64,000 bases of DNA from Variovorax sp. JS1663. Its GTDB lineage: Bacteria; Pseudomonadota; Gammaproteobacteria; Burkholderiales; Burkholderiaceae_C. The position numbers were made by a program, and so were the translations under genes. This document shows, piece by piece, positions 8,771 to 17,244 of this stretch (positions within the stretch are counted from its first letter, which is position 1; every line of letters starts with the position of its first letter). The notes beneath the pieces are model-generated. The model ran no database searches, had not been told where the DNA came from, and saw only the letters and a list, made by a program, of their open reading frames with translations. The DNA is taken from positions 124,001 to 188,000 of the forward strand of contig NZ_LYMK01000002.1 of assembly GCF_002157355.1 (NCBI RefSeq), given 5' to 3'.

Positions 8771-10285
8771 TCAGGCCGCGGAGGACGCGAGCTTGCGGCC
8801 CACCTCCGTGCCCTCGAAGAAGCGCGGGTTGGCTTCGGTGTAGAAGCGGTGCGGGTTGTCGAACACCAGCGCCTTGAAGTCGGCCGCGCCGATCACGCCC
8901 TGCTCGACCAGGTCCCAGCTCTCGGCCAGCGGCTCGGTGAACTCGGGCACGTCCCAGTGGCCCACGTCGGAGGACCAGATGGCATTGATCTTCACGCCCA
9001 GCGGGTTCACGCGGTCGTTGAAGGCCGCGGCCACGGTGCGGTCGTCGGCCTCGGAGCCGAAGTAGAAGTTCGAGACCCAGCGCTCGCGGATGTCCTCCAC
9101 CTTCTCGATGCCGGCGAGCGCGAAGTCGTCGATTTCCGACTCGTTCGGCTCGCGGCTGTGGGGCAGGGCGGAGATGCCGAGGCTGTCACGCAGCAGGGTG
9201 GACTTGTAGTCCGCGCGGCCCTGGATGTACTCGGCGCCGTAGCGCTCGAACAGCGAGGCCAGCAGCTCGACGTCGGGCTCGGCCGGGTCGTAGTTGCGCA
9301 CCGCGACGCGGTTTCGCTTTTCCCAGCGGTCCACCAGGTGGGTGTAGACATGCGCGCCCCAGTCGGCGCCGCCTTCGAGCAGGCCCACCCGCAGGCCGGG
9401 GAAGCGCCGCGTCACGCCACCGAAGAACAGCGCCTTGGCGAAGGCCTGCGAACCATCGGCGAAATGGCCGATGTGGTTGTTCATGTAGTTGCTGATGGAC
9501 TGCCGGCCGGTCCAGCCCTGGCTGCCGTAGTGCGTGGTCACCGGCACGCCCAGCGCCACCACCTTGGCCCAGAAGGGGTCGTAGTCGTGCTCGCTGTCGA
9601 TGCCGTAGAAGTCGATGTAGCCGGCGTGCCTGGCGAGCTCGGGGTGCTCCTTGGGTGGGTACTTGTCGGCGATCGCGCGGATCGGCCGGCGCACGCCGCC
9701 GGCGATGTTGATCACCTTCAGGCCGAGCGTCTTGACCGCGAACTCCAGCTCCTCGATGCCCTCCTGCGGCGTGTGCAGCGGGATGCCGGCCACCGGCGTC
9801 AGGCGGTCGGCGTAGGCGCGGTACTGGTCGGCATGGAAATGGTTGATCGCGCGGTGCAGCGGCTGGCGGTACTCGCTGCCGGCGGCCGCGGGCGAGAGCA
9901 CGTCGTTGGGGAAGAGCACCGAGTAGTCGGAGCCCTGCTCGGCCAGGCGCTCGTACAGCAGCGCGGGCAGCGTGTAGGTCGCGAGGTCGTAGGTGTTGCG
10001 CGTGACGCGGGCCCACCAGGGCACGCGCAGGGTTCGGTGGTACTGGCGCTCCTCGGCCGTCTGCTGGTACCAGTCCTTGCCGCCGCCGGTGCGCGTGACG
10101 AAGCGGCCGCCCAGGGCCTTGCGCAAGGCATCGACCAGCTTGCTGCCGCCATAGTGCTGGATGTAGTCCTCCAGCACCGGCGCATAGTCGTTGACGTGCA
10201 CGTCGGTGTCGATCACCGGGTGCTGGAGGCTGGCCTTGATGGCGGCGGAACGCGATGCCTGCACTCGGCTCAAGCGGTCATTCAT
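8771..10285 (-). CDS. Amidohydrolase (TIM-barrel metal hydrolase) family protein
   Basis: A 504-residue cytoplasmic amidohydrolase-2 family protein. The N-terminal metal motif is DTDVHVND, a His lies in VTTHYGSQGW and the barrel end shows IWSSDVGHWD, the usual acid residue of decarboxylase/hydrolase members. The segment FPGLRVGLLEGGADWGAHV is typical of the subgroup related to 2,3-dihydroxybenzoate or aminocarboxymuconate decarboxylases. I set the start at 10285 because GAGGAG precedes it; the longer frame upstream lacks family similarity. As the first gene of the importer operon it may act on the imported compound. The reaction is unknown. Confidence 0.78.
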   Translation of the reverse strand: MNDRLSRVQASRSAAIKASLQHPVIDTDVHVNDYAPVLEDYIQHYGGSKLVDALRKALGGRFVTRTGGGKDWYQQTAEERQYHRTLRVPWWARVTRNTYDLATYTLPALLYERLAEQGSDYSVLFPNDVLSPAAAGSEYRQPLHRAINHFHADQYRAYADRLTPVAGIPLHTPQEGIEELEFAVKTLGLKVINIAGGVRRPIRAIADKYPPKEHPELARHAGYIDFYGIDSEHDYDPFWAKVVALGVPVTTHYGSQGWTGRQSISNYMNNHIGHFADGSQAFAKALFFGGVTRRFPGLRVGLLEGGADWGAHVYTHLVDRWEKRNRVAVRNYDPAEPDVELLASLFERYGAEYIQGRADYKSTLLRDSLGISALPHSREPNESEIDDFALAGIEKVEDIRERWVSNFYFGSEADDRTVAAAFNDRVNPLGVKINAIWSSDVGHWDVPEFTEPLAESWDLVEQGVIGAADFKALVFDNPHRFYTEANPRFFEGTEVGRKLASSAA

Positions 10286-10473
10286 GGGAAAACTCCTCGT
10301 GGGACAGGGAACGCCGCAGGCTACGGGCGGGCGTGGCGTTTCCCAACGAAGGGTTTTGCGTTTGCTTAGCAGGCGCGCGCATTTGCACCGATGCGCGCAG
10401 AGGGAGCGCGACTGTCGTGGCGTTCTCTGTCGGCTGAGGCTGCGCCAAGCACGGCAACGACCCGCATGGGCCT

Positions 10474-11262
10474 TCAACGGCCCGTCGGAAACGCGGCCGA
10501 GAGTATCAGCGCTGCAACCTCCTGTGGACGAGACAGCAGCGAGGCGTGACTGGCCGGAAGCTCGATGGTCTGCGCCTTCATGCGTTTTGCCATGAAGCGC
10601 TGCAGATCGGGGTTGATGGTGCGGTCGTTCTGAGAGACCGCGTAGTACGTCGGTTTGTGTCGCCAGGCCGCAACCGTGGTCTGTGCGGCTGGCGTGGCAC
10701 GCGACATGCGACCCTGCACGGCGTAGTAGGCACGGGCCTCGTCCGGAGGCAGGTCGCCGGCAAAGTCGCGCACGAACGCGGCCTCGGACAACTCGCCATA
10801 GCCATCGGGGCCCCACACGATGCCCGCGCTCGCGGGTGGAGCAGGAAAGCGGGCGGCCAGCGCCGCATAGTTTTCGCCTGCATCGGGAGCGCGCGCGGCG
10901 ATGTAGACCAGGGATGTGACTTTCGGGTCCATCCCTGCCTCCGAGATGACCATGCCTGCATAGGAATGGGCCACCAACACGGTGGGGCCGTCCTGCAGGG
11001 CCAATGCACGCCGAGTGGCGGCCACGTCATCGGCAAACGAACTCAACGGGTTCTGAACGGCCGTCACGTTCAAACCAGCGCGCTGAAGGACAGGGACGAC
11101 CTTCCCCCAACTGGAGCCGTCGGCGAAGAGACCATGTACCAAAACTACATTGCGTGCGGAGGAGGCGCCGCGCCGAGTGTCCTGCGCCTGGGCGGCTTCG
11201 ACGCGCAACGCGGCAACGGACAAGGCGGCGAGCGAACCTGCAAAGACTCGGCGATTCATCAT
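10474..11262 (-). CDS. Exported alpha/beta hydrolase
   Basis: A 262-residue alpha/beta hydrolase starting with a Tat-like signal peptide (MNRRVFAGSLAALSVAALRV, cleavage after AQAQ). The oxyanion-hole region is LVHGLFADGSSW, the nucleophile elbow is VAHSYAGM and the catalytic His lies near the end in ELPASHASLLSRP. This pattern matches the small exported hydrolases related to plant hydroxynitrile lyase/esterase proteins. The start at 11262 follows an AGGAG. A 188-bp gap separates it from the amidohydrolase gene; both run on the minus strand. Substrate unknown. Confidence 0.82.
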   Translation of the reverse strand: MMNRRVFAGSLAALSVAALRVEAAQAQDTRRGASSARNVVLVHGLFADGSSWGKVVPVLQRAGLNVTAVQNPLSSFADDVAATRRALALQDGPTVLVAHSYAGMVISEAGMDPKVTSLVYIAARAPDAGENYAALAARFPAPPASAGIVWGPDGYGELSEAAFVRDFAGDLPPDEARAYYAVQGRMSRATPAAQTTVAAWRHKPTYYAVSQNDRTINPDLQRFMAKRMKAQTIELPASHASLLSRPQEVAALILSAAFPTGR

Positions 11263-11510
11263 GTCGGACTCCTGGGTGGAATGGTGTGAAAAATGGCGGC
11301 TGCGCCGGGATGCAGTCTGGGGTGCGGTTGTTGTCGCTCTATTTCCGGCTCCGCCGCGCAAAAGACAGCTGAAACGAAGAGCTGAGCGAGGAGGACGCTT
11401 CCTCGCCTGTTCGGTGTGCATGCATCCCACGTGACCGTGTGCTCGAACGCCGGCACCTGCCCCGATTCGCGCCACTAAAATCGCGCTCTTCAGCAGAAAG
11501 GACCTTCGGC

Positions 11511-11930
11511 GTGAGATGGCGCTTCGTGTGGCTGGCCCTGGCCTGCATGGCCGCGAATGCCCAGACGGCCTGGTTCACGGTCACCGGCAGCCCGACCGAT
11601 CCGTCGGTCGACACCGTGCAGGTCGACCCCGTGGCCATCGACACCGTCTGGCCCATGAGGACCATGCTGGTGCGCGTGAGCCGCGCCCAGGATCGCGCCA
11701 ATTGGGAGGGCGTGCCCTACCGTTCCTACGAGTCGCGGGTGCGTTTCAACTGCCGTGCCCGCAAGGCCCACTACCTGCACGCCACCTTCTACATGGCGCC
11801 GCTGTGGCAGGGCGATCCGCACCAGCGCACCGACTATGCCGCCAATCCGCGGCCCATGCTGTTCCTGGACGCGCAGCCCAATCCCACCGAGCGCATCGTC
11901 CGCGCGGCCTGCCGCGCCGGCACGGCCTGA
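11511..11930 (+). CDS. Surface-adhesin-E-like exported protein
   Basis: A 139-residue exported protein. I chose the GTG at 11511, which places a Sec signal directly at the N-terminus (hydrophobic WLALACMAANAQ). The mature part AWFTVTG, VQVDP, then YESRVRFNCRARKAHYL matches the surface-adhesin protein E fold of small beta-rich outer-surface proteins, with two Cys (in FNCRAR and AACRAG) placed to form a disulfide. Start and family are moderately sure; function in adhesion is not shown by sequence. Confidence 0.6.
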   Translation: MRWRFVWLALACMAANAQTAWFTVTGSPTDPSVDTVQVDPVAIDTVWPMRTMLVRVSRAQDRANWEGVPYRSYESRVRFNCRARKAHYLHATFYMAPLWQGDPHQRTDYAANPRPMLFLDAQPNPTERIVRAACRAGTA

Positions 11931-12070
11931 CATCGCGCCCGCGTGCAGGGTCGTCCCGCGGCCGCACGGCCCAGTACCCGTCAGCGCGGGCTCGATCCGC
12001 AAGGCGGCCGAGCAGTTGCACGTCGTGCCCTTCGCGCTGGCGGCACGCACTTCGCATGGAACCGAATGAC

Positions 12071-13489
12071 ATGAACGCCTCCACGCCGACCACCCGACCG
12101 CTGATCCTGCGCCACGCCGACGTGGTGCTCACCATGGACGCGCAGCGGCGCGAGATCATCGATGGCACGGTGGTGGCCGAGGGGCCGGCCATCGCCTGGG
12201 TCGGCCCCGGCGCCGAGCTGCCGGCCGCCTATGCCGAGGCGCTGCAGGCGGGCCGGGCCGAGACCATCGACCTGCAGGGCCACGTGCTGATGCCGGGCCT
12301 GGTCAACACCCACCACCACATGTACCAGAGCCTCACCCGCGCCGTGCCCGAGGCGCAGGACGCGGAGCTGTTCGGCTGGCTCACGAGCCTCTACCCGCTC
12401 TGGGCCCGCCTCACCCCCGAGATGATCCGTGTCTCCACGCAGACCGCGATGGCAGAGCTGATGCTCTCGGGCTGCACGACCAGCAGCGACCATCTCTACC
12501 TGTTCCCCAACGGCGTGCGGCTGGACGACTCGATCGAGGCGGCCGAGGGGATGGGCATGCGCTTCCATGCCGCGCGCGGCAGCATGAGCGTGGGCCGCAG
12601 CCAGGGCGGGCTGCCGCCGGACGAGGTGGTCGAGCAGGAGCACGCGATCCTGGCCGACAGCGAGCGGCTGATCGGGCGCTGGCACGATCCCTTGCGCCAT
12701 TCGATGCGCCGCATCGTGCTGGCGCCGTGCTCGCCCTTCTCGGTGTCGCGTGCGCTGATGCGCGAGTCGGCCGTGCTGGCCCGCGAACGCGGCGTGTCGC
12801 TGCACACCCACCTGGCGGAGAACGACAACGATGTGGCCTACTCGCGCGAGAAGTTCGGCATGACGCCGGCCGAGTACGCGGAAGACCTGGGCTGGGTGGG
12901 GCCCGACGTCTGGCATGCACACTGCGTGAAGCTGGATGCGGCCGGTATCGCTCTCTTCGGCCGCACCGGCACCGGCGTGGCCCATTGCCCCTGTTCCAAC
13001 ATGCGGCTGGCCTCCGGCATTGCGCCCATCGGCGCCATGCGCCGCGCCGGCGTGCCGGTGGGGCTGGGCGTGGACGGCAGCGCCTCCAACGACGGCGCCC
13101 ATCTGCTCGGCGAGGCGCGCCAGGCCCTGCTGCTGCAGCGCGTGGGCTACGGGCCGGCCGCCATGACCGCCCGCGAGGCGCTGGAGATCGCCACCCTCGG
13201 CGGTGCCCGCGTGCTGGGCCGCGACGACATCGGCGCCCTGGCGCCGGGCATGTCGGCCGACCTGGTGGCCTTCGACCTGCGCGGCGCGGGCCACGCAGGG
13301 GCAGGGCACGACCCGGTGGCGGCACTGGTTTTCTGCCAGCCGGGTGCGGTGGCGCTGAGCATCATCAATGGGCGGGTGCGCATTCGCGACGGTGCCTTCG
13401 TCGACCTGGCGCTGGTGCCGCTGCTGGCGCAGCATCGCGCGCTGGCGCGCAGCCTCTGCGAAGGGGCGCGGCATCCGCACATGGGGTGA
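12071..13489 (+). CDS. 8-oxoguanine deaminase-type amidohydrolase
   Basis: A 472-residue metal-dependent deaminase. Motifs in order: NTHHHMYQSLTRAVPEAQ (metal His pair and the stretch typical of 8-oxoguanine/isoxanthopterin deaminases), HTHLAENDND, WHAHCVKLD and GLGVDGSASND with the metal-binding Asp. The stretch HCPCSNMRLASGIAPI closely fits the 8-oxoguanine deaminase branch, which converts 8-oxoguanine to urate and ammonia. Urate is also the product of the xanthine dehydrogenase encoded about 31 kb away. Start at the ATG at 12071; an upstream frame extension lacks similarity. It stands alone, without a permease next to it. Confidence 0.85.
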   Translation: MNASTPTTRPLILRHADVVLTMDAQRREIIDGTVVAEGPAIAWVGPGAELPAAYAEALQAGRAETIDLQGHVLMPGLVNTHHHMYQSLTRAVPEAQDAELFGWLTSLYPLWARLTPEMIRVSTQTAMAELMLSGCTTSSDHLYLFPNGVRLDDSIEAAEGMGMRFHAARGSMSVGRSQGGLPPDEVVEQEHAILADSERLIGRWHDPLRHSMRRIVLAPCSPFSVSRALMRESAVLARERGVSLHTHLAENDNDVAYSREKFGMTPAEYAEDLGWVGPDVWHAHCVKLDAAGIALFGRTGTGVAHCPCSNMRLASGIAPIGAMRRAGVPVGLGVDGSASNDGAHLLGEARQALLLQRVGYGPAAMTAREALEIATLGGARVLGRDDIGALAPGMSADLVAFDLRGAGHAGAGHDPVAALVFCQPGAVALSIINGRVRIRDGAFVDLALVPLLAQHRALARSLCEGARHPHMG

Positions 13490-13606
13490 TCGCGCGCCGG
13501 CACCGGCTCCCCTGCATCGCCGGCGCGTCGTCGGCACCAAAGCTTTTTTCCGCGTGCACAATCCGAACCTGTCCCGTCCAATAAGAACCGTCCGGGGGAA
13601 CGTTGT

Positions 13607-13891
13607 GTGCTGAGAATTGCCTTCGTGTTCGCTTTCGTCCTGGCGGCCTGCCTCCTGGTCGCCCTTGAGAGGTACCGCAGTGACGAGCTGCAGGCGCGCC
13701 GCACCGCCGAGCAGGTCGAGCTGCTGCGGCGCCTGGAGGCATTGGATCGTCCTACGGTGTCCCGGCTGGTGGCCCAGTGGCGCATGACCTACCCCGAGCC
13801 GAGCCCGGAGCGGCTGGACGAGCTGCGCGACCTGGTCAAGCAGCTGCAGGCGGACCCGGCCGCGATCGACGCGCCGCCCTATTCGCCCTGA
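13607..13891 (+). CDS. Small membrane-anchored hypothetical protein
   Basis: A 94-residue protein beginning with GTG. Residues 3-20 form one hydrophobic segment (IAFVFAFVLAACLLVAL), followed by a charged, probably helical domain (ERYRSDELQARRTAEQVELL) and a Pro-rich end. The layout suggests an inner-membrane anchor with a short coiled coil. I do not recognise a family. The preceding bases show a GGGGGAA that may serve as a ribosome binding site. It is convergent with the LysR gene that ends 15 bp downstream. Confidence 0.5.
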   Translation: MLRIAFVFAFVLAACLLVALERYRSDELQARRTAEQVELLRRLEALDRPTVSRLVAQWRMTYPEPSPERLDELRDLVKQLQADPAAIDAPPYSP

Positions 13892-13906
13892 CGGCGCGCC
13901 GCGCCG

Positions 13907-14833
13907 CTACCCCTTCGCCGCCGCCTGCTGCGTGAAGGACAACGCCAGGAAATCGACGAAGGCCCGCACCCGCGCCGCCATCTGGTGGCGCTGCGGGTAC
14001 ACCGCGTAGATGTCGGCATCGGGCGTGAAATACTGCGGCAGCACCTGCACCAGGCGGCCATTGCGCAGGTAGCGTTGGATGTCCCATTCGGCCCGCATCA
14101 GGATGCCGTGGCCGTCGAGGGCCCAGTTCACCGCGATTTCGCCGTCGTTGGTGGCCAGGTTGCCGCGGGTTTTCACCGCCTCGGTGCTCGCGCTTCGGCC
14201 GCGGCCGCTGGCGAGGCGCCAGACGCCGTAGGCCTCCTCGCCCTGGCGGATGCCGATGCAGTTGTGCTTCGTCAGGTCGTTCGGCACCTTCGGGATGCCC
14301 CGCCGGGCCAGATAGGCCGGCGCCGCGCACAGCAGGCGACGGTTGGGCGCGATGTGCCGGGCGATCAGGCGGCTGTCCGGCGGGGCGCCGAAGCGCACGC
14401 AGACGTCGAACAGGTCCTCGGTCGGCGCCGGCGGGTTGATCGAGAGCTGCAGCTGCACCTCCACCTCCGGGTACTTGCGCACGAAGCTCGAGATCAGCGG
14501 CGCCACGTGGCTGCGGCCGAAGCCGAGCGTGGCGTTCACCCGCAGCAGGCCCTTCGGCGTGGCCTTGGAAACGCCGAGCACCTGCGCCATGCCGTCGATC
14601 TCGCCGAGGATGCGGCGCGCGTTTTCCAGGTACAGCTCGCCCTCGGGCGTGAGGCTCATGCGGCGCGTCGTCCGGTTGACCAGCGGCACGCCGATGCGTG
14701 ACTCCATCAGCGCAAGGTGCTTGCTTACCGCCGGGGTGGTGATGCCGAGTTCTCGCGCAGCCGCGCTCAGGCTGCCGGCGCTGGCGAGCGTGGAGAAGAA
14801 GCCGAGGTCGGCCGGCTGGATGACGGAGCCCAT
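13907..14833 (-). CDS. LysR-type regulator, DmlR-like
   Basis: A 308-residue LysR regulator: winged helix at residues 8-65 (ELGITTPAVSKHLALME as recognition helix) and a substrate-binding-like effector domain. The sequence resembles DmlR/TtuA proteins that activate D-malate or tartrate catabolism. It is divergent from dmlA, with 116 bp between the two starts, the classical arrangement for a LysR controlling its neighbour. The intergenic region has TGAATTCAGG and GGGTTCA in inverted orientation around GTTAAC (about 14845-14875), a candidate binding site. Confidence 0.88.
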   Translation of the reverse strand: MGSVIQPADLGFFSTLASAGSLSAAARELGITTPAVSKHLALMESRIGVPLVNRTTRRMSLTPEGELYLENARRILGEIDGMAQVLGVSKATPKGLLRVNATLGFGRSHVAPLISSFVRKYPEVEVQLQLSINPPAPTEDLFDVCVRFGAPPDSRLIARHIAPNRRLLCAAPAYLARRGIPKVPNDLTKHNCIGIRQGEEAYGVWRLASGRGRSASTEAVKTRGNLATNDGEIAVNWALDGHGILMRAEWDIQRYLRNGRLVQVLPQYFTPDADIYAVYPQRHQMAARVRAFVDFLALSFTQQAAAKG

Positions 14834-14949
14834 GATCGCCGCACTGTTGAATTCAGGTTAACGATGGGTTCACTTTAGCGCCGTGCCGAGGGGGTGTCGA
14901 ATTCCTACAGTCTCCGTACCCCTTCACACCCATCCACGGAGACACCCCC

Positions 14950-16038
14950 ATGAAGACGTACAAGATCGCAACCATCCCCGGCGACGGCATCGGCAAGGAA
15001 GTCGTGCCCGCCGGCCAGCAAGTGCTGGAGGCCCTCGCCGCGGCCGGCAGCGGCTTCCAGTTCGAGTTCGAGAACTTCGACTGGGGCGGCGACTACTTCC
15101 GCGAGCACGGCGTGATGATGCCGGACGACGGCCTCGATGCCATCCGCGACAAGGACGCGATCCTGTTCGGCTCGGCCGGCGATCCGCACATCCCCGACCA
15201 CATCACCCTCTGGGGACTGCGCCTGAAAATCTGCCAGGGCTTCGACCAGTACGCCAACGTGCGGCCCACGCGCATCCTGCCCGGCATCGACGCGCCGCTC
15301 AAGCGCTGCGGTCCGGACGACCTAAACTGGGTCATCGTGCGCGAGAACTCCGAAGGCGAATACGCCGGCGTCGGCGGCCGCGTGCACCAGGGCCACCCGA
15401 TCGAGGCCGCGACCGACGTCAGCATGATGACCCGCGCCGGCGTGGAACGCATCATGCGCTTCGCCTTCAAGCTGGCGCAGTCGCGCCCCCGCAAGCTGCT
15501 GACCGTCATCACCAAGAGCAACGCCCAGCGACACGCGATGGTGATGTGGGACGAGATCGCGCTGCAGATCTCCAAGGAGTTCCCGGACGTCACCTGGGAC
15601 AAGGAACTGGTCGATGCGTCGACGGCCCGCATGATCAACCGCCCGGCCTCGCTCGACACGATCGTCGCGACCAACCTGCATGCCGACATCCTGAGCGATC
15701 TCGCGGCGGCGCTGGCGGGCAGCCTGGGCATCGCCCCCACCGGCAACATCGATCCCGAGCATCGCTATCCGTCGATGTTCGAACCGATCCATGGCTCCGC
15801 CTTCGACATCATGGGCAAGGGCCTCGCCAATCCGGTGGGCACCTTCTGGTCGGTCGTGATGCTGCTGGAGCACCTGGGCGAGAACGACGCGGCCCGACGC
15901 GTGATGCAGGCAATCGAGAAGGTCACGGCCGAACCGTCGCTGCACACCCGCGACCTGGGCGGCACGGCGACGACCGCCGATGTCACCCGGGCCGTGTGCG
16001 ACCAGGTGAGCGGCGGCGCGCGGCGCAAGGCGGCCTGA
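14950..16038 (+). CDS. dmlA: D-malate/tartrate dehydrogenase
   Basis: A 362-residue NAD-dependent beta-decarboxylating dehydrogenase of the isopropylmalate dehydrogenase superfamily. Start motif IPGDGIGKEV, substrate-binding arginines in LRLKICQGFDQYANVRPTR, the catalytic Tyr in ENSEGEYAGVGG, Lys in TVITKSNAQ, and the metal Asp residues in TNLHADILSDLAA. The LKICQGFDQYANVRP and ENSEGEYAGVGGR signatures are those of tartrate/D-malate dehydrogenase, giving pyruvate from D-malate or oxaloglycolate from tartrate. A Bug receptor gene follows in the same direction, likely importing the acid. Confidence 0.92.
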   Translation: MKTYKIATIPGDGIGKEVVPAGQQVLEALAAAGSGFQFEFENFDWGGDYFREHGVMMPDDGLDAIRDKDAILFGSAGDPHIPDHITLWGLRLKICQGFDQYANVRPTRILPGIDAPLKRCGPDDLNWVIVRENSEGEYAGVGGRVHQGHPIEAATDVSMMTRAGVERIMRFAFKLAQSRPRKLLTVITKSNAQRHAMVMWDEIALQISKEFPDVTWDKELVDASTARMINRPASLDTIVATNLHADILSDLAAALAGSLGIAPTGNIDPEHRYPSMFEPIHGSAFDIMGKGLANPVGTFWSVVMLLEHLGENDAARRVMQAIEKVTAEPSLHTRDLGGTATTADVTRAVCDQVSGGARRKAA

Positions 16039-16084
16039 CGAGACCGGCCACCCTCATCAGAACACGTACCGAATGGAGACAAAC

Positions 16085-17071
16085 ATGACGACACGCATCA
16101 GGGCATCGGATTTCCCGCGCACCGCGCTGACGGCCATTGCCTTCGGCTTCGCCGCCTCGCTCGCCGCCGCGCAGGCCTGGCCCGCCAAGCCCATCACCCT
16201 CATCGTGCCCTTCCCGCCGGGCGGCAGCTCGGACGCGCTGGCGCGAGCCATCACCACGCCGCTGTCCCAGAGCCTCGGCCAGCCGGTGATCGTCGAGAGC
16301 AAGCCGGGCGCCGGAGCGACGGTCGGTGCCGACTACGTCGCCAAGGCCAAGGCGGACGGCTACACGCTGCTGATGGGCGCGGTGCATCACACCATCGCCA
16401 CCAGCGTCTACAAGAAGCTCCCCTACGATTTCGAGAAGAGCTTCGCGCCCATCAGCACGGTGGCCCTGGTGCCCAACGTGCTGGTGGTGAATGCGAATTC
16501 ACCGGCCACCGACGTGAAGAGCCTGGTCTCGCTGGCGAAGGCCTCGCCCGGCAAGCTGTCGTATGGGTCGAACGGCAACGGCACGGTGCAGCACCTGATC
16601 GGCACGCAGTTCTCCGGCATTGCCGGCGTCGAGCTGCTGCACGTGCCCTACAAGGGCAGCGCGCCGCTGACCACCGACCTGCTCGGCGGTCAGGTCGACA
16701 TGTCTTTCGACACGCTGACCCCGCTGGTGCAGCACATCAAGGCCGGCAAGCTGCGTGCGTTGGCCGTGACCACCGCGAAGCGCTCGGCCACCTTGCCCGA
16801 TGTGCCGACGCTGGCGGAAGCCGGCATCAAGGACTTCAACCAGGGCACCTGGTTCGGCATCCTCGCGCCGGCGGCGACGCCCAAGGAGGTGGTGGCCAGG
16901 CTCAACGGCGAGATCGTGAAGATCATCCAGTCGCCCGAGTTCAAGAAGCGCATGGAAGAGATCGGTGCCGAGCCGGTGGGTGACACGCCGGCCCAGATGG
17001 CGGCCCAGATCAAGGACGACACGGCGAAGTACGCCAGGCTGATCAAGGACGCGAAGGTCGCCATCGAATGA
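16085..17071 (+). CDS. Bug-type tripartite tricarboxylate receptor
   Basis: A 328-residue periplasmic receptor with signal peptide (cleavage after LAAAQA). Hallmarks: WPAKPITLIVPFPPGGSSD, GATVGADYVAKAKADGYTL and LHVPYKGSAP. The ATG at 16085 is used because GGAGAC sits 8 bp upstream; the earlier in-frame ATG at 16073 lacks one. The Bug family binds dicarboxylates and related acids. It follows dmlA by 46 bp and is probably co-transcribed, so malate or tartrate is the likely ligand. No TctA/TctB membrane subunits occur in the window; such receptors usually work with a few shared transporters. Confidence 0.9.
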   Translation: MTTRIRASDFPRTALTAIAFGFAASLAAAQAWPAKPITLIVPFPPGGSSDALARAITTPLSQSLGQPVIVESKPGAGATVGADYVAKAKADGYTLLMGAVHHTIATSVYKKLPYDFEKSFAPISTVALVPNVLVVNANSPATDVKSLVSLAKASPGKLSYGSNGNGTVQHLIGTQFSGIAGVELLHVPYKGSAPLTTDLLGGQVDMSFDTLTPLVQHIKAGKLRALAVTTAKRSATLPDVPTLAEAGIKDFNQGTWFGILAPAATPKEVVARLNGEIVKIIQSPEFKKRMEEIGAEPVGDTPAQMAAQIKDDTAKYARLIKDAKVAIE

Positions 17072-17106
17072 GCGGGCGCCTGCCTGCGGCACGGAGTTGC
17101 GATCTC

Positions 17107-17216
17107 TGTGCATGGAGAAAAAATTGTGCATAAAAATCATTTTGTGCACTAAGGGTTGTCACGGATGGTGATGAAGGGGCGGCATCCAAAACAATGCACA
17201 AAATCGATTCTGTGCA
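17107..17216 (+). promoter_or_regulatory. TGTGCA operator array upstream of GntR gene
   Basis: TGTGCA occurs at 17107, 17125 and 17143, each exactly 18 bp apart, in the same orientation. A further inverted pair, TGCACA at 17195 and TGTGCA at 17211, forms a dyad around an AAATCGATTC spacer. The extended form TTGTGCAC resembles half-sites of FCD-type GntR regulators. The array covers the gap before the GntR gene and fits autoregulation and control of the downstream operon. An ATG at 17194 lies within the dyad and is therefore unlikely to be the start codon. Confidence 0.6.
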
Positions 17217-17244
17217 AAAGACGCCACGCCACGCCACTCCATCC

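Noticed and set aside
7322..10369. Long plus-strand open frame of 1015 codons opposite the amidohydrolase/receptor genes
   Set aside because: Composition is His/Arg/Gly-rich shadow coding caused by high GC; the minus strand carries well-conserved proteins with motifs.
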